A stretch of 26,205 nt of DNA from Oscillospiraceae bacterium. GTDB taxonomy: Bacteria > Bacillota > Clostridia > Oscillospirales > Ruminococcaceae. The position numbers and the translations under genes are program-made. Shown piece after piece: positions 1 to 7,948 of this stretch; within the stretch, counting starts at the first letter, position 1; each line of letters starts with the position of its first letter. A model generated the notes under the pieces. It was not told the origin of the DNA, searched no databases, and was given only the letters and a program-made list of their open reading frames with translations. The stretch covers positions 1 through 26,205 of the forward strand of contig CAAGCE010000089.1 of assembly GCA_900768245.1 (NCBI GenBank), read 5' to 3'.

Positions 1-57
1 ACCACGGGCTTTGCCCTTTGGATTCCCACAAGCCTTTGAAAAGGCTTGACCGAAACT
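1..57. repeat. Extragenic hairpin repeat, cut by the window edge
   Basis: Two short perfect stems lie in a non-coding stretch: GGGC-TTT-GCCC at 6-16 and an 8-bp-arm stem (AAGCCTTT/AAAGGCTT) at 30-47. The composition resembles dispersed hairpin repeats I associate with Ruminococcus-type genomes. Copy number cannot be seen from one window, so calling it a repeat is inference. Confidence 0.35.
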
Positions 58-221
58 TTTATATGGGTGTGCTGTTACTTTTGTTTCGCTTATTGGGTTT
101 CGTGCTATGCTGCGACCGCGGCGGCTTGCTATTTTACGGTTGCGGCAAACTTAATGCCGCCGCCCCCCAAAAAATAAAAAACTAAAAGTCATCACTATCT
201 GACCTTTTTCAAGCAAAAGTA
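58..221. other. Non-coding stretch with a GC-rich dyad
   Basis: I see no convincing gene here. A dyad GCGGCGGC (118-125) / GCCGCCGC (156-163) encloses a smaller GC-rich stem and is followed on the plus strand by C and A runs, so it is not a plus-strand terminator. It may belong to the same extragenic repeat as the bases before it. Confidence 0.4.
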
Positions 222-262
222 TGCCGCACCGAACGATCATTATCATTCGGTGCGGCAGTTTT
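222..262. terminator. Rho-independent terminator, probably bidirectional
   Basis: A 12-bp perfect stem (TGCCGCACCGAA at 222-233 with TTCGGTGCGGCA at 246-257) has a 12-nt loop. On the plus side it is followed by GTTTTTAT. On the minus side it is followed by a shorter T-rich stretch. It abuts the stop codon of the minus-strand gene ending at 262 and should end the fabD-to-TPR operon. Confidence 0.8.
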
Positions 263-1158
263 TATACTGTTTTATTTTCAGCGGTTTCGTCGGCGGAAAG
301 ACCTCTTATCTTCCGTATTATCTCAATAAGCTCCTTTTCAATGGCAGGGGAAAGCTTCGTTTCCATTGCTGCCATTGCGGAATTTTCCGCTTCCTGATAA
401 AGCTCCAATGCATACAGAATATAGGTTCGTGAGTAAAGCGCAAAGTTCCTTATTAACTTGTTCCTGCCGTACATAAGCTTCTTTGAGCCAGCCTTGCTGA
501 GTATTTCGGGAATGTCCTCCTCGGAAGAACCCAGCTTTAACAGGCACCACGCTTTCGCTGCCATTACAAAGCTGTCGGCATCAAGCTTGTCGATGTAAAA
601 GCTGCCGTTTTCGTAGGCGGTCTTTAGCTGCTCGATGTCGTTCTGTCTTATGAAAAGCATTATTGCGGCGGCATAATAATATGCGGCATCGGTATAATCC
701 CCTGTGCTTTGCGCTATGTCAAGGACGCTTACAACGTCTATTTTGTCAAGGCTTTCACGGGCAAGCTCCGTTTCGTCAAGCACGTTATACGCAATGGCAA
801 GCTCGATATTCACCTTGTTTTTCAGCTCGGGACGCTTGTTTGCGCTTAAAATATCCATATACTCTTTGCAGAGTCCCTTTTCTTTCAGCACCCTGTCAAG
901 CTGTCGGCGCAGCTTGCGGTAGGGTGCACCGTCGACGATAACGCTGAAGCAATACGAAATGACCGCAAGCACCAATGAACCCAATATCATAAGCGGCACA
1001 AATATTTTTATATCAAATTTCTCCGCTCCGCCTGCCGCATAGAACAATCCGTACAGCACCTTTATGGTGAAGCCTGCACAGCAGCCGAGAATGAGGAATA
1101 TCCCCCACCAGACGCCTATTGCCTTTGCTATCATTGCAGCCTTGGTTTTCAGGTTCAT
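262..1158 (-). CDS. Two-helix membrane protein with TPR-like C-terminal region
   Basis: This 298-residue protein is not a family I can name. Seen directly: two hydrophobic segments at about residues 13-41 and 51-74, then a basic stretch (about 80-93), then an alpha-helical, Ala/Leu/Tyr-rich region to the C-terminus. That region has the spacing of tetratricopeptide-like helices (for example around 115-140, 155-180 and 255-285). With such a topology the helical repeats would sit in the cytoplasm and could dock partner proteins; that is inference. The ATG at 1158 is preceded by AAAGGA and GGAG. It is the last gene of the minus-strand run, 43 bases after aroE, and ends at the terminator at 222-262. 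Function unknown. Confidence 0.75.
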   Translation of the reverse strand: MNLKTKAAMIAKAIGVWWGIFLILGCCAGFTIKVLYGLFYAAGGAEKFDIKIFVPLMILGSLVLAVISYCFSVIVDGAPYRKLRRQLDRVLKEKGLCKEYMDILSANKRPELKNKVNIELAIAYNVLDETELARESLDKIDVVSVLDIAQSTGDYTDAAYYYAAAIMLFIRQNDIEQLKTAYENGSFYIDKLDADSFVMAAKAWCLLKLGSSEEDIPEILSKAGSKKLMYGRNKLIRNFALYSRTYILYALELYQEAENSAMAAMETKLSPAIEKELIEIIRKIRGLSADETAENKTV

Positions 1159-1201
1159 TATGCTCCGTCCTTTCTGTGTGAAATTTTGTCGTTTTGATAG
1201 G

Positions 1202-2047
1202 TTATTTTACAAGGGCAGCTCTCATATCGTCAATAAGCCTTGCAATATCGCTGTCATTGTATTTTGCACCGCTCCATATTTCGTGTGCGACAACAGCCTG
1301 CCATACGAGCATTGCCATTCCGCCAAGAGCCTTTATGCCGTGTGCTTCGGCTGTAAGCATAAGCTTTGTCTTGTCAGGGTTGTAGATAGCGTCAAAAACG
1401 CACCTGCAATGTGTGATTACCTCCTCTGAAACAGGGCAGTTATCGACCTTCGGGAACATTCCGACAGGTGTTGCATTTACAAGCAGATCGAAATCTCCGC
1501 TTATCTCATCGTTATGTATATAATGGAAGCGTGAGAGTGCTTCATCATTGCAGCCGTTATTTTTCAGCTCTGCGATAACAGCCTCGGCTGTATCCTCAAA
1601 GCCGGGAAGAACAATAACTGTAAGGTCTGCGCCGTGGAGGATCGATTCAATAGCCATCATTCTTCCTACACCGCCGCAGCCTATCTGGAGCACCTTTCCG
1701 TCAAGCTTTGCTCCGCCTGCTTCAAGAGCACGGAGAAAACCGTAACAGTCGGTGTTGTATCCGATATTCTTTCCGTTACGCTTTACAACGCAGTTTACCG
1801 ATTCATATCGCTTTGCGGAAGCGTCAAGCTCATCAAGATACTTTATTATATCCACCTTGAACGGAATTGTGATATTATAGCCGTTGATCGAGTTGAGATA
1901 GCCTGCCTTTTCTGCAAGCGTTTCGGGTGCATACTCGCATATCTCATATTCAATGCCGTCTTTGCCCTCAAGCTCAAAAAGCTTTTTATGTATGGGAGGG
2001 GACATCGTATGCTTAAGCGGATAGCCTAAGATCGCATATTTTTCCAT
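1202..2047 (-). CDS. aroE: Shikimate dehydrogenase
   Basis: Shikimate dehydrogenase reduces 3-dehydroshikimate with NADPH in the cytoplasmic shikimate pathway to chorismate and aromatic amino acids. The 281-residue length is normal. Visible motifs are the shikimate-binding MSPPIH (Ser16), NITIPFK with the catalytic lysine (Lys64), NTDCYGF with the paired aspartate (Asp100), the glycine-rich nucleotide loop GCGGVGR (123-129), the NATPVGM segment, and a C-terminal GGMAMLVWQA helix. The glycine loop differs a little from the usual GAGGAAR form, which may affect NADP preference. The ATG has an AGAAGG site upstream. It lies 13 bases downstream of the SCP2-like gene, so the two are almost certainly co-transcribed. 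Confidence 0.93.
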   Translation of the reverse strand: MEKYAILGYPLKHTMSPPIHKKLFELEGKDGIEYEICEYAPETLAEKAGYLNSINGYNITIPFKVDIIKYLDELDASAKRYESVNCVVKRNGKNIGYNTDCYGFLRALEAGGAKLDGKVLQIGCGGVGRMMAIESILHGADLTVIVLPGFEDTAEAVIAELKNNGCNDEALSRFHYIHNDEISGDFDLLVNATPVGMFPKVDNCPVSEEVITHCRCVFDAIYNPDKTKLMLTAEAHGIKALGGMAMLVWQAVVAHEIWSGAKYNDSDIARLIDDMRAALVK

Positions 2048-2060
2048 AGTAAGACCTTCT

Positions 2061-2456
2061 TTATTTTTTCTTTGCTTTTGAAGCTCTGCTTGTTGTTTTT
2101 GGTGCGGGTTTTGCGGCTTTTTTGTTTTTTGAGATAACTTCGATCATCTTCTGGAGTTCAAGAGCCTTGTCGATGCTTCCGCCGACCTTAAGCTTACCTG
2201 TTGTGAATGCCAATACAGCGTTGAGCGAACCGTTTGTGATCTTTAAGAAATCATCTGCCGATGCTGTAAGAACAGCATCGTTGTCACGGTAATCGTATGG
2301 TTCAACTGCAAGTGCGCCGTTTTTGAACGCAATGTAGAAGATACCCTCGCCCTCGCCTGTGATGTTGATCTGGACAGCGAAGTCGCCGTTAAATCCTGCT
2401 GTGCTGCCGCTTGTGAGCAGCTCCTTTGCCTTTGAAAAAATTTCCTCGTAAGTCAT
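2061..2456 (-). CDS. SCP2-type sterol/lipid carrier domain protein
   Basis: This 131-residue protein matches the small SCP-2 lipid-transfer fold. It has an N-terminal helix, a strand pattern ending in GIFYIAFKNGALAVEP, the aspartate-rich turn DAVLTASADDFLKITNG, and the characteristic AFTTGKLKVGGSIDKALELQKM segment split over about 84-106. In bacteria such stand-alone domains bind fatty acyl or other hydrophobic ligands; the ligand here is unknown. The last 20 or so residues are a Lys/Ala/Ser/Pro tail ending in KAKKK, which could touch acidic membranes or nucleic acid (inference). The start has AAGGAA upstream. Its place between fabD and aroE suggests a link with acyl metabolism, not proven. 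A palindromic repeat lies directly upstream. Confidence 0.8.
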   Translation of the reverse strand: MTYEEIFSKAKELLTSGSTAGFNGDFAVQINITGEGEGIFYIAFKNGALAVEPYDYRDNDAVLTASADDFLKITNGSLNAVLAFTTGKLKVGGSIDKALELQKMIEVISKNKKAAKPAPKTTSRASKAKKK

Positions 2457-2484
2457 AATGATACTTCCTTTTTTCTAATTATAA

Positions 2485-2648
2485 GGGGTTCTCTAAAAAT
2501 CGGAACACGTGCAAATTTTCGTTGGGATTTTGCGCAGCTTCAAGGCAGCGAAACGCAGCGAATACTTATTGTATTTCAAGTTTCGCTAACGCAGAAGCTG
2601 CGCAAAATCATAGAAAATTTGCCGTGAGGGAGATTTTTAGAGGTTCCC
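2485..2648. repeat. MITE-like palindromic element between fabD and the SCP2 gene
   Basis: About 164 bp with imperfect terminal inverted repeats (GGGGTTCTCTAAAAATC against GGGAACCTCTAAAAATC, 14 of 17 matching). Further matched blocks occur inside each arm: GCAAATTTTC, GATTTTGCGCAGCTTC and GCGAAAC. It has no coding capacity. It begins 6 bases after the fabD stop and ends 28 bases before the SCP2 start. Transcribed, it would fold into one long hairpin. The terminal CTCTAAAAA is shared with the element at 26032-26205, which supports a repeat family. Confidence 0.7.
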
Positions 2649-2653
2649 ATATT

Positions 2654-3583
2654 TTATTTAAGGGCTTCAAGAGCCTTTTCAAGTGTTTTGGCGTTTTCAA
2701 CGTTCATAGCGTTTACGCCCTTCAATGTCTTTTTGACAAGACCTGTGAGCACCTTGTTGGGACCAAGCTCAACAAAGCTTTCAAAGCTCTGCTCGGACAT
2801 AAGCGCAAGCTCAGATGTGAATTTTACAGGTGATACGATATGCTTTGCAAGCTTTTCGGGCATATTGTCAAAGTCAGGCATTTCAGCTCCGTAAAGGTTG
2901 GAGAAGAACTGTACCTGCGGCTTGTTGAATGTAATATCCATAGCCTTTAATGCGGCTTCAAATTCATCTGCGGCAGGCTGCATAAGCTTTGAATGGAATG
3001 CTGCGGCAACATTGAGCTTTATTACCTTTGCGCCAAGCTCTGTGAATTTTGCCATAGCTGCCTCAACAGCCTCCGGCTCGCCTGCGATAACGGTCTGAGC
3101 GGCGGAGTTGTAGTTTACCGGTACGACATAGCCGTTTACAGATGCGCATACTTCTTCGATCTCGGCAGCGTCACGTCCCATAACGGCACACATTACACCG
3201 TGCTGGTTCTCGGCAGCTTTCTGCATTGCCGACGCTCTTGCCTTTATTACCCTGAAACCGTCCTCAAATGAGAGAACACCCGAAGCGACCATAGCTGCAT
3301 ATTCGCCGAGGGAATGTCCCGCAACGGCTGAAAATCCGATACCGTTCTGCTTCATTGCTTCAAGAGCGGCAAGTGAGGTCATCATGATCGCAGGCTGTGA
3401 GATAACGGTCTGTGCAAGCTCCTGCTCTGTTGAGTTCCAGGACTTGTCGGCAAGGTCAAAGCCCAAAATATCGCTTGCCTGCTCATACATAAGCTTTATT
3501 GACGGATAAGCATCGCAAAGCTCCTTACCCATTCCAACATACTGTGAACCCTGACCTGAGAATAAAAATACTGTTTTGCTCAT
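2654..3583 (-). CDS. fabD: Malonyl-CoA:ACP transacylase
   Basis: FabD moves malonyl from CoA to acyl carrier protein, supplying the extender unit for type II fatty acid synthesis. The 309-residue length is typical. Visible are the N-terminal FSGQGSQYVGMG oxyanion segment (Gln11), the nucleophile in GHSLGE (Ser91), the substrate arginine in KARASAMQ (Arg116), the catalytic histidine in AAFHSKLM (His197), and the C-terminal ELGPNKVLTGL. All key residues are present. The ATG has an AAGGA site about 10 bases upstream. Unlike many firmicutes, where fabD sits among fabK, fabG and fabF, it is transcribed divergently from the main operon and leads a separate one. Its promoter overlaps that of fabH, so joint control is likely (inference). 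Confidence 0.95.
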   Translation of the reverse strand: MSKTVFLFSGQGSQYVGMGKELCDAYPSIKLMYEQASDILGFDLADKSWNSTEQELAQTVISQPAIMMTSLAALEAMKQNGIGFSAVAGHSLGEYAAMVASGVLSFEDGFRVIKARASAMQKAAENQHGVMCAVMGRDAAEIEEVCASVNGYVVPVNYNSAAQTVIAGEPEAVEAAMAKFTELGAKVIKLNVAAAFHSKLMQPAADEFEAALKAMDITFNKPQVQFFSNLYGAEMPDFDNMPEKLAKHIVSPVKFTSELALMSEQSFESFVELGPNKVLTGLVKKTLKGVNAMNVENAKTLEKALEALK

Positions 3584-3658
3584 TTTTCATATATTCCTTT
3601 CATTCATATGAGAAAAAATTTACATAGTGAGGTTTAAGTCCCAAAACACGGAATTTAC

Positions 3659-3675
3659 GGCAAAAATATTTTGCC
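3659..3675. promoter_or_regulatory. Operator-like inverted repeat in the fabD leader
   Basis: Perfect 7-3-7 inverted repeat GGCAAAA-ATA-TTTTGCC lies just downstream of the predicted fabD -10 box on the minus strand. Its position would suit a repressor of fabD. No regulator gene is nearby, and it does not match the FapR or FabT sites I know. Confidence 0.35.
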
Positions 3676-3681
3676 TTGTAC

Positions 3682-3710
3682 ATAAGAAATGCTTAATTTA
3701 CGGTTGACAA
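3682..3710 (-). promoter_or_regulatory. Possible fabD promoter
   Basis: On the minus strand TTGTCA (3710-3705) and TCTTAT (3687-3682) are 17 bases apart. The -35 box overlaps the plus-strand fabH -35 box by five bases. The -10 is weak (4 of 6), so this is tentative. Confidence 0.4.
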
Positions 3711-3732
3711 CATCAAAGAAAAATATTACAAT
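3704..3732 (+). promoter_or_regulatory. Sigma-A promoter of the fatty acid synthesis operon
   Basis: TTGACA (3704-3709), a 17-base spacer, and TACAAT (3727-3732). It predicts a transcript start near 3739 and a leader of about 146 nt before fabH. The leader holds two copies of TGACGGTAA (3766-3774 and 3795-3803), 29 bases apart. A second, weaker set (TTCATA 3818, 17 bases, TATAAC 3841) is also possible. Nothing else is evident in the 3584-3884 gap. Confidence 0.75.
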
Positions 3733-3884
3733 AGAACTAAATGGTTTGAAAAACGTACTGCATTGTGACGGTAATTTTTTACTGATGTATCCCTTGACGG
3801 TAAAATAAAGCCGCAGCTTCATAAAATGATCCATATATACTATAACATAATTATAAAATAATTTCAATACGGAGGTAAAATATT

Positions 3885-4874
3885 TTGTTCGGAATCAATA
3901 TTCTCGGCTCAGGCTCTTATACACCTGAGTTAAAGATCACAAACGATGATTTGGCTAAGGTGGTAGACACCAATGACGAATGGATCTCCACCCGTACAGG
4001 CATAAGGAGCCGCTATCTTACAAACGGCGAGGCTGCATGGTATATGGGCGCAGAGGCCGCAAAGAAGGCTATCGAAGCCGCAGGTATCTCACCGGAGGAG
4101 ATAGGTCTTATCATTGATTCAACTGTTACGGCTGATTTTTATACTCCGTCCTGTGCCTGCGTTATCCAGAATGAGATAGGTGCGGTAAACGCTGCCGCAT
4201 TCGATATCAACGCTGCCTGCTCAGGCTTTGTTTACGGTCTTGACACCGCAAAGAGATTTCTCCAGACAGATGAAGATCTGAAATATGTGCTCGTTGTTTC
4301 AAATGAAATCCTTTCAAGATTTGTTGACTTTACTGACCGCTCCACCTGCGTTCTTTTCGGCGACGGTGCAGGTGCGGTAGTCGTTGAGCGTTCCGAAAAG
4401 CTCTATTCAAGCTTTATCGCAGCAGACGGCAGCGGTGCAAAATCACTCTATGCAAAGAAAATGTTCCCTAAGCACCCGTTTACCGAAAAGGAAACCTGCT
4501 ACGGTGCTGATTTCACTTCCGAGAACCAGTTCCTTTTCCAGGACGGCAAGGAAGTTTATAAGTTTGCAACAAAGGCTCTCCCCACAGCTTCACAAGCTGC
4601 CGCAGATAAGATAGGCTTTGACCTGAACGAGGTAGACTGGTTCGTTCCCCATCAGGCAAATATCAGGATCATCGAAACTGCCGCAAAGAATCTTGGCATT
4701 TCAATGGACAGGTTCATTATCACGCTTGACAAGCACGGCAATACTTCAAGCGCATCTATGCCTGTTGCTTTTGATGAAGCTGTCCGTGACGGCAGAATAA
4801 AGCACGGTCAGAAGATATGCTTCGTAGGCTTCGGAGCAGGTCTTACAATGGGTGCTGTGATCATCGAATACTAA
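3885..4874 (+). CDS. fabH: Beta-ketoacyl-ACP synthase III
   Basis: FabH starts fatty acid synthesis by condensing an acyl-CoA primer with malonyl-ACP. It is 329 residues, normal length. The catalytic triad is visible: NAACSGF (Cys112, the same number as in the E. coli enzyme), PHQANIRII with the active histidine, and HGNTSSASMP with the active asparagine. The C-terminal GFGAGLTMGAV is also typical. The start is TTG at 3885, supported by GGAGG at 3871-3875 with 9-base spacing and by the conserved N-terminus; no ATG fits. First gene of the operon, 44 bases before fabG. Primer preference (straight or branched) cannot be read from the sequence. Confidence 0.95.
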   Translation: MFGINILGSGSYTPELKITNDDLAKVVDTNDEWISTRTGIRSRYLTNGEAAWYMGAEAAKKAIEAAGISPEEIGLIIDSTVTADFYTPSCACVIQNEIGAVNAAAFDINAACSGFVYGLDTAKRFLQTDEDLKYVLVVSNEILSRFVDFTDRSTCVLFGDGAGAVVVERSEKLYSSFIAADGSGAKSLYAKKMFPKHPFTEKETCYGADFTSENQFLFQDGKEVYKFATKALPTASQAAADKIGFDLNEVDWFVPHQANIRIIETAAKNLGISMDRFIITLDKHGNTSSASMPVAFDEAVRDGRIKHGQKICFVGFGAGLTMGAVIIEY

Positions 4875-4918
4875 CCTTAATTATATATACTTAACTTTAT
4901 TTTTCAGGAGGTCAAAAA

Positions 4919-5656
4919 ATGGCTAAAACCGCTTTGATAACAGGTTCTTCAAGAGGCATCGGTGCCGCTATCGCACTTCGTCTTGCAAAGGACGGTTACA
5001 ATATCGCTCTCAACGACCTTAACGACGGTATGTTTGAGAATAATGACATCACAGAAAAAATAACGGCTTTCGGCGTTGAGGTCGAAAAGTTCTGTGCGGA
5101 CGTTTCAAAATACGCTGACTGCGAAGCTATGGTAAAGGCTGTAAAGGAACGCTTCGGCACAATTGACGTGCTTGTAAACAACGCAGGCATCACCCGTGAC
5201 GGTCTTATGGCAAGAATGCCTGAGGAACAGTATGATACAGTCATTGCCGTAAATCAGAAGAGCGTTTTCAATATGATGAAATTTGCGGGCAATGTTATGA
5301 TAAGACAGAAGTCGGGCAAGATAATAAACCTTGCTTCCGTTGCAGGTCTTTACGGCAACCCGGGTCAGATAAACTATTCCGCTTCAAAGGCTGCTATCAT
5401 CGGTATGACAAAGACAGCCGCAAAGGAGCTCGGTTCAAGAAATATCAATGTAAACGCTGTCGCTCCCGGATTTATCCGGACTCCTATGACAGATAAGCTC
5501 ACAGATGAGCAGAAGGCTAAAATGCTTGAAGCTATCGCAATGAAACGCTACGGCAAGGTAGAAGAGATAGCAGGCGTTGTTTCTTTCCTCGCATCAGATG
5601 ATGCTTCCTATGTAACAGGTCAGACCATCGAAATTTCAGGCGGACTTTCAATGTAA
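4919..5656 (+). CDS. fabG: 3-oxoacyl-ACP reductase
   Basis: FabG reduces 3-oxoacyl-ACP with NADPH, the first reduction in each elongation round. The 245-residue short-chain dehydrogenase shows the cofactor loop TGSSRGIG (8-15), NNAG (87-90), Asn112, and the catalytic Ser140, Tyr153 and Lys157 in a YSASK context. It ends in the SDR-typical GQTIEISGGLSM. The arginine in the cofactor loop fits NADPH use. ATG with AGGAGG at 4906-4911, 7 bases upstream. It lies between fabH and fabF in the operon, so a fatty acid role is much likelier than another SDR function. Confidence 0.95.
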   Translation: MAKTALITGSSRGIGAAIALRLAKDGYNIALNDLNDGMFENNDITEKITAFGVEVEKFCADVSKYADCEAMVKAVKERFGTIDVLVNNAGITRDGLMARMPEEQYDTVIAVNQKSVFNMMKFAGNVMIRQKSGKIINLASVAGLYGNPGQINYSASKAAIIGMTKTAAKELGSRNINVNAVAPGFIRTPMTDKLTDEQKAKMLEAIAMKRYGKVEEIAGVVSFLASDDASYVTGQTIEISGGLSM

Positions 5657-5690
5657 GTCACGCAGACGGATTATAAGGAGTATTGTATTT

Positions 5691-6929
5691 ATGAAAAGAG
5701 TTGTAATAACAGGTATGGGAGTTGTTTCCCCTATCGGAAACAGCGTTGAGGAATTCTGGTCAAATATCAAGGCTAACAAGCACGGCTTCAGCTATGTTGA
5801 CGACATCGTTTCCCCTGACTTTGACGTAAGGATCGCAGCAAGAGTCAAGGATTTCACACCCGATAAATATATCGACAAGAAAGAAGCAAGAAGAATAGAC
5901 CGTTTCACACAGTTTGCGGTATGTGCTTCTCTTGACGCTCTCGCAGACAGCGGTTCTGATTTCAAGGACGTTGACCCTTACCGTGCAGGCGTTATTTTCG
6001 GCGTCGGCATCGGCGGTCTTAACCTTACTCTTCAGGAACACGCAAAATACGAGGAAAAAGGTCCTGACAGAATTTCCGTTTTCTATGTTCCTATGATGAT
6101 AGGAAATATGGCGGCAGGAACTATCTCCATGCGCACAGGCTTCAAGGGCGATAACTACTGCACAACAACAGCCTGCTCATCTTCAACTCACGCTATCGGC
6201 GAAGCTTTCAGAAAGATAAAGGACGGCTACCTTGATGTCTGCATTGCAGGCGGTGCCGAATCCTGCGTAAGCGAATTTGCTCTCGGTGGCTTCAACAATA
6301 TGAAGGCTCTCACACGTTCAACAGACCTTGACCGCTGCTCTATTCCGTTCGACGCTGAAAGAAACGGCTTTGTCCTCGGCGAAGGCTGCGGCTCACTCGT
6401 TCTTGAAGAATATGAACACGCTAAGGCAAGAGGTGCAAAGATATACGCTGAAATAAAGGGCTACGGCGCAACAGGCGACGCTTATCATATGACCTCACCT
6501 TCACCGACAGGCGATGCTGCCGCTGCCGCTATCGTTCACGCTTATACCGAAGCAGGTCTTAAGCCTGAGGATATTGACTATATCAACGCTCACGGCACTT
6601 CAACAGGTCTTAACGACAAGTATGAAACTATCGCTATCAAAAAGGCTCTCGGCGAAGATGCTGCAAGAAAGGCAGTTATCAATTCCACAAAGTCAATGAC
6701 AGGACATCTTCTCGGTGCGGCAGGTGCGGTAGAAGCTATCGCAACAGCTCTTTCCTGCCGTGATGACTTTGTTCACAAGACACTCGGCTATAAGGTAGCT
6801 GACCCTGAATGTGACCTTGACTACTGCGTTGAGGGCAACAGAAATATGACTGTAAATGCCGCTCTTACAAACAACCTCGGCTTCGGCGGTCATAATGCGA
6901 CACTCTGTATTGTAAAATATAAAGACTGA
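5691..6929 (+). CDS. fabF: Beta-ketoacyl-ACP synthase II
   Basis: FabF is the elongation condensing enzyme, joining acyl-ACP with malonyl-ACP. 412 residues, full length. The thiolase-fold Cys-His-His triad is present: TTTACSSSTHAIGE (Cys162), NAHGTSTGLND (His301) and TKSMTGHLLGAAG (His339). The C-terminal NNLGFGGHNATLCI is typical of KAS I/II. ATG with AAGGAG at 5675-5680. It is the only elongation condensing enzyme in the window. FabB-like activity cannot be separated from FabF by eye, but the context and overall form fit FabF. Confidence 0.95.
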   Translation: MKRVVITGMGVVSPIGNSVEEFWSNIKANKHGFSYVDDIVSPDFDVRIAARVKDFTPDKYIDKKEARRIDRFTQFAVCASLDALADSGSDFKDVDPYRAGVIFGVGIGGLNLTLQEHAKYEEKGPDRISVFYVPMMIGNMAAGTISMRTGFKGDNYCTTTACSSSTHAIGEAFRKIKDGYLDVCIAGGAESCVSEFALGGFNNMKALTRSTDLDRCSIPFDAERNGFVLGEGCGSLVLEEYEHAKARGAKIYAEIKGYGATGDAYHMTSPSPTGDAAAAAIVHAYTEAGLKPEDIDYINAHGTSTGLNDKYETIAIKKALGEDAARKAVINSTKSMTGHLLGAAGAVEAIATALSCRDDFVHKTLGYKVADPECDLDYCVEGNRNMTVNAALTNNLGFGGHNATLCIVKYKD

Positions 6930-6994
6930 TCTTACGGCATTTTCGTGGCGGCGGAAGGCTGTCCCGATGCCTTGAAATATGAAAGGATTCTGTT

Positions 6995-7483
6995 ATGGAT
7001 ATTTCAAAAATTATCAGCGTTGAAAACATCTGCGCTCTTGCTGACGTAATGGAAGAAAAAAATCTTGAAGAAATAAATATCGAAGTCGGCAGTGAAGTAA
7101 AGGTGGCTATCAAAGCCAAAAGACCTTGTCCCCCTCCAATGCCTATAATGGGCGGTATGATGCCTATGCCTCATGACCCTATGCCCGCAACACTGAACGC
7201 TGCCGCACAGAATGCAGCTCCTACCGTTGAAGCTCAGAACGTTCAGAAGGGCAATATCGTCAAATCCCCTATCGTCGGAACATTTTACGCTGCCGCAAGC
7301 CCCGATAAGCCGCCGTTTGCCGAGGTGGGCAAAAAGGTCAAGAAGGGCGACGTTCTTATGATAATCGAATCAATGAAGCTTATGAATGAGATACAGAGCG
7401 AATTTGACGGCACAGTTACAAAAATACTCGTTAAAAACGGTGACTCCGTTGAATACGATCAGCCGCTTATGATAATCGAATAA
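6995..7483 (+). CDS. accB: Biotin carboxyl carrier protein of acetyl-CoA carboxylase
   Basis: Carries the biotin that shuttles carboxyl groups from AccC to the AccAD transferase. The 162 residues comprise an N-terminal helical region (1-40), a flexible Pro/Met-rich linker (about 44-80, with repeated PMP and GGMMPMP) and a C-terminal biotinyl domain (about 86-162). The biotinylation motif is ESMKLMNE with Lys128 as the modified residue. SPIVGTFY marks the start of the domain. The methionine-rich linker is a little unusual, since such linkers are more often Ala/Pro. ATG with AAAGGA upstream. 65 bases after fabF and 15 before fabZ. Confidence 0.94.
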   Translation: MDISKIISVENICALADVMEEKNLEEINIEVGSEVKVAIKAKRPCPPPMPIMGGMMPMPHDPMPATLNAAAQNAAPTVEAQNVQKGNIVKSPIVGTFYAAASPDKPPFAEVGKKVKKGDVLMIIESMKLMNEIQSEFDGTVTKILVKNGDSVEYDQPLMIIE

Positions 7484-7498
7484 CAGGAGGGCAGAGCT

Positions 7499-7927
7499 AT
7501 GCCTTTAATGAATAAAGATCAGATAATGGAAATCATCCCGCACAGAGATCCGTTTCTTCTCATTGATACTATCGAAGAAATGGAAGTGGGCAAAAAGGTC
7601 GTTGCAACAAAGTATATGAGCCCCGATGAATTCTGGTTCAAGGGACATTTCCCGGATTACCCCGTTGTTCCGGGCGTGCTTATGCTTGAAATGTGCGCAC
7701 AGGCGGGTGCTGTTGCAATGCTTTCCATGCCTGAAAACAAGGGCAAGATAGGCTTTTTCGGCGGCGTTAAGGAAGCTAAGTTCCGCAGACAGGTCGTTCC
7801 GGGAGATACTCTCCGCATTGAAGTTGAGATAATCAAGGTAAAAGGTCCTGTCGGCGTCGGCAAGGCTCTTGCGACCGTAAACGGCGAAAAGGCTGTTTCC
7901 GCAGAAATAAGCTTTGCGATAAAGTAA
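7499..7927 (+). CDS. fabZ: 3-hydroxyacyl-ACP dehydratase
   Basis: FabZ removes water from 3-hydroxyacyl-ACP to give trans-2-enoyl-ACP. The 142-residue hot-dog fold protein has PHRDPFLLID near the N-terminus and the catalytic pair His50 (KGHFPDYPVVPGV) and Glu64 (MLEMCAQAGA). ATG with a perfect AGGAGG. It sits between accB and accC, a common clostridial arrangement. Whether it also isomerises, as FabN does for unsaturated chains, cannot be told from sequence. Confidence 0.95.
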   Translation: MPLMNKDQIMEIIPHRDPFLLIDTIEEMEVGKKVVATKYMSPDEFWFKGHFPDYPVVPGVLMLEMCAQAGAVAMLSMPENKGKIGFFGGVKEAKFRRQVVPGDTLRIEVEIIKVKGPVGVGKALATVNGEKAVSAEISFAIK

Positions 7928-7948
7928 GCTGAAAAGAGGATTTACGCT

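Noticed and set aside
118..163. Terminator at the GC-rich dyad near the window start
   Set aside because: No T run follows the stem on either strand; the A run lies on the wrong side for plus-strand termination.
3655..3867. 70-residue minus-strand frame in the fabD-fabH gap
   Set aside because: It spans the predicted promoters, lacks a good ribosome site, and has the composition of AT-rich spacer.
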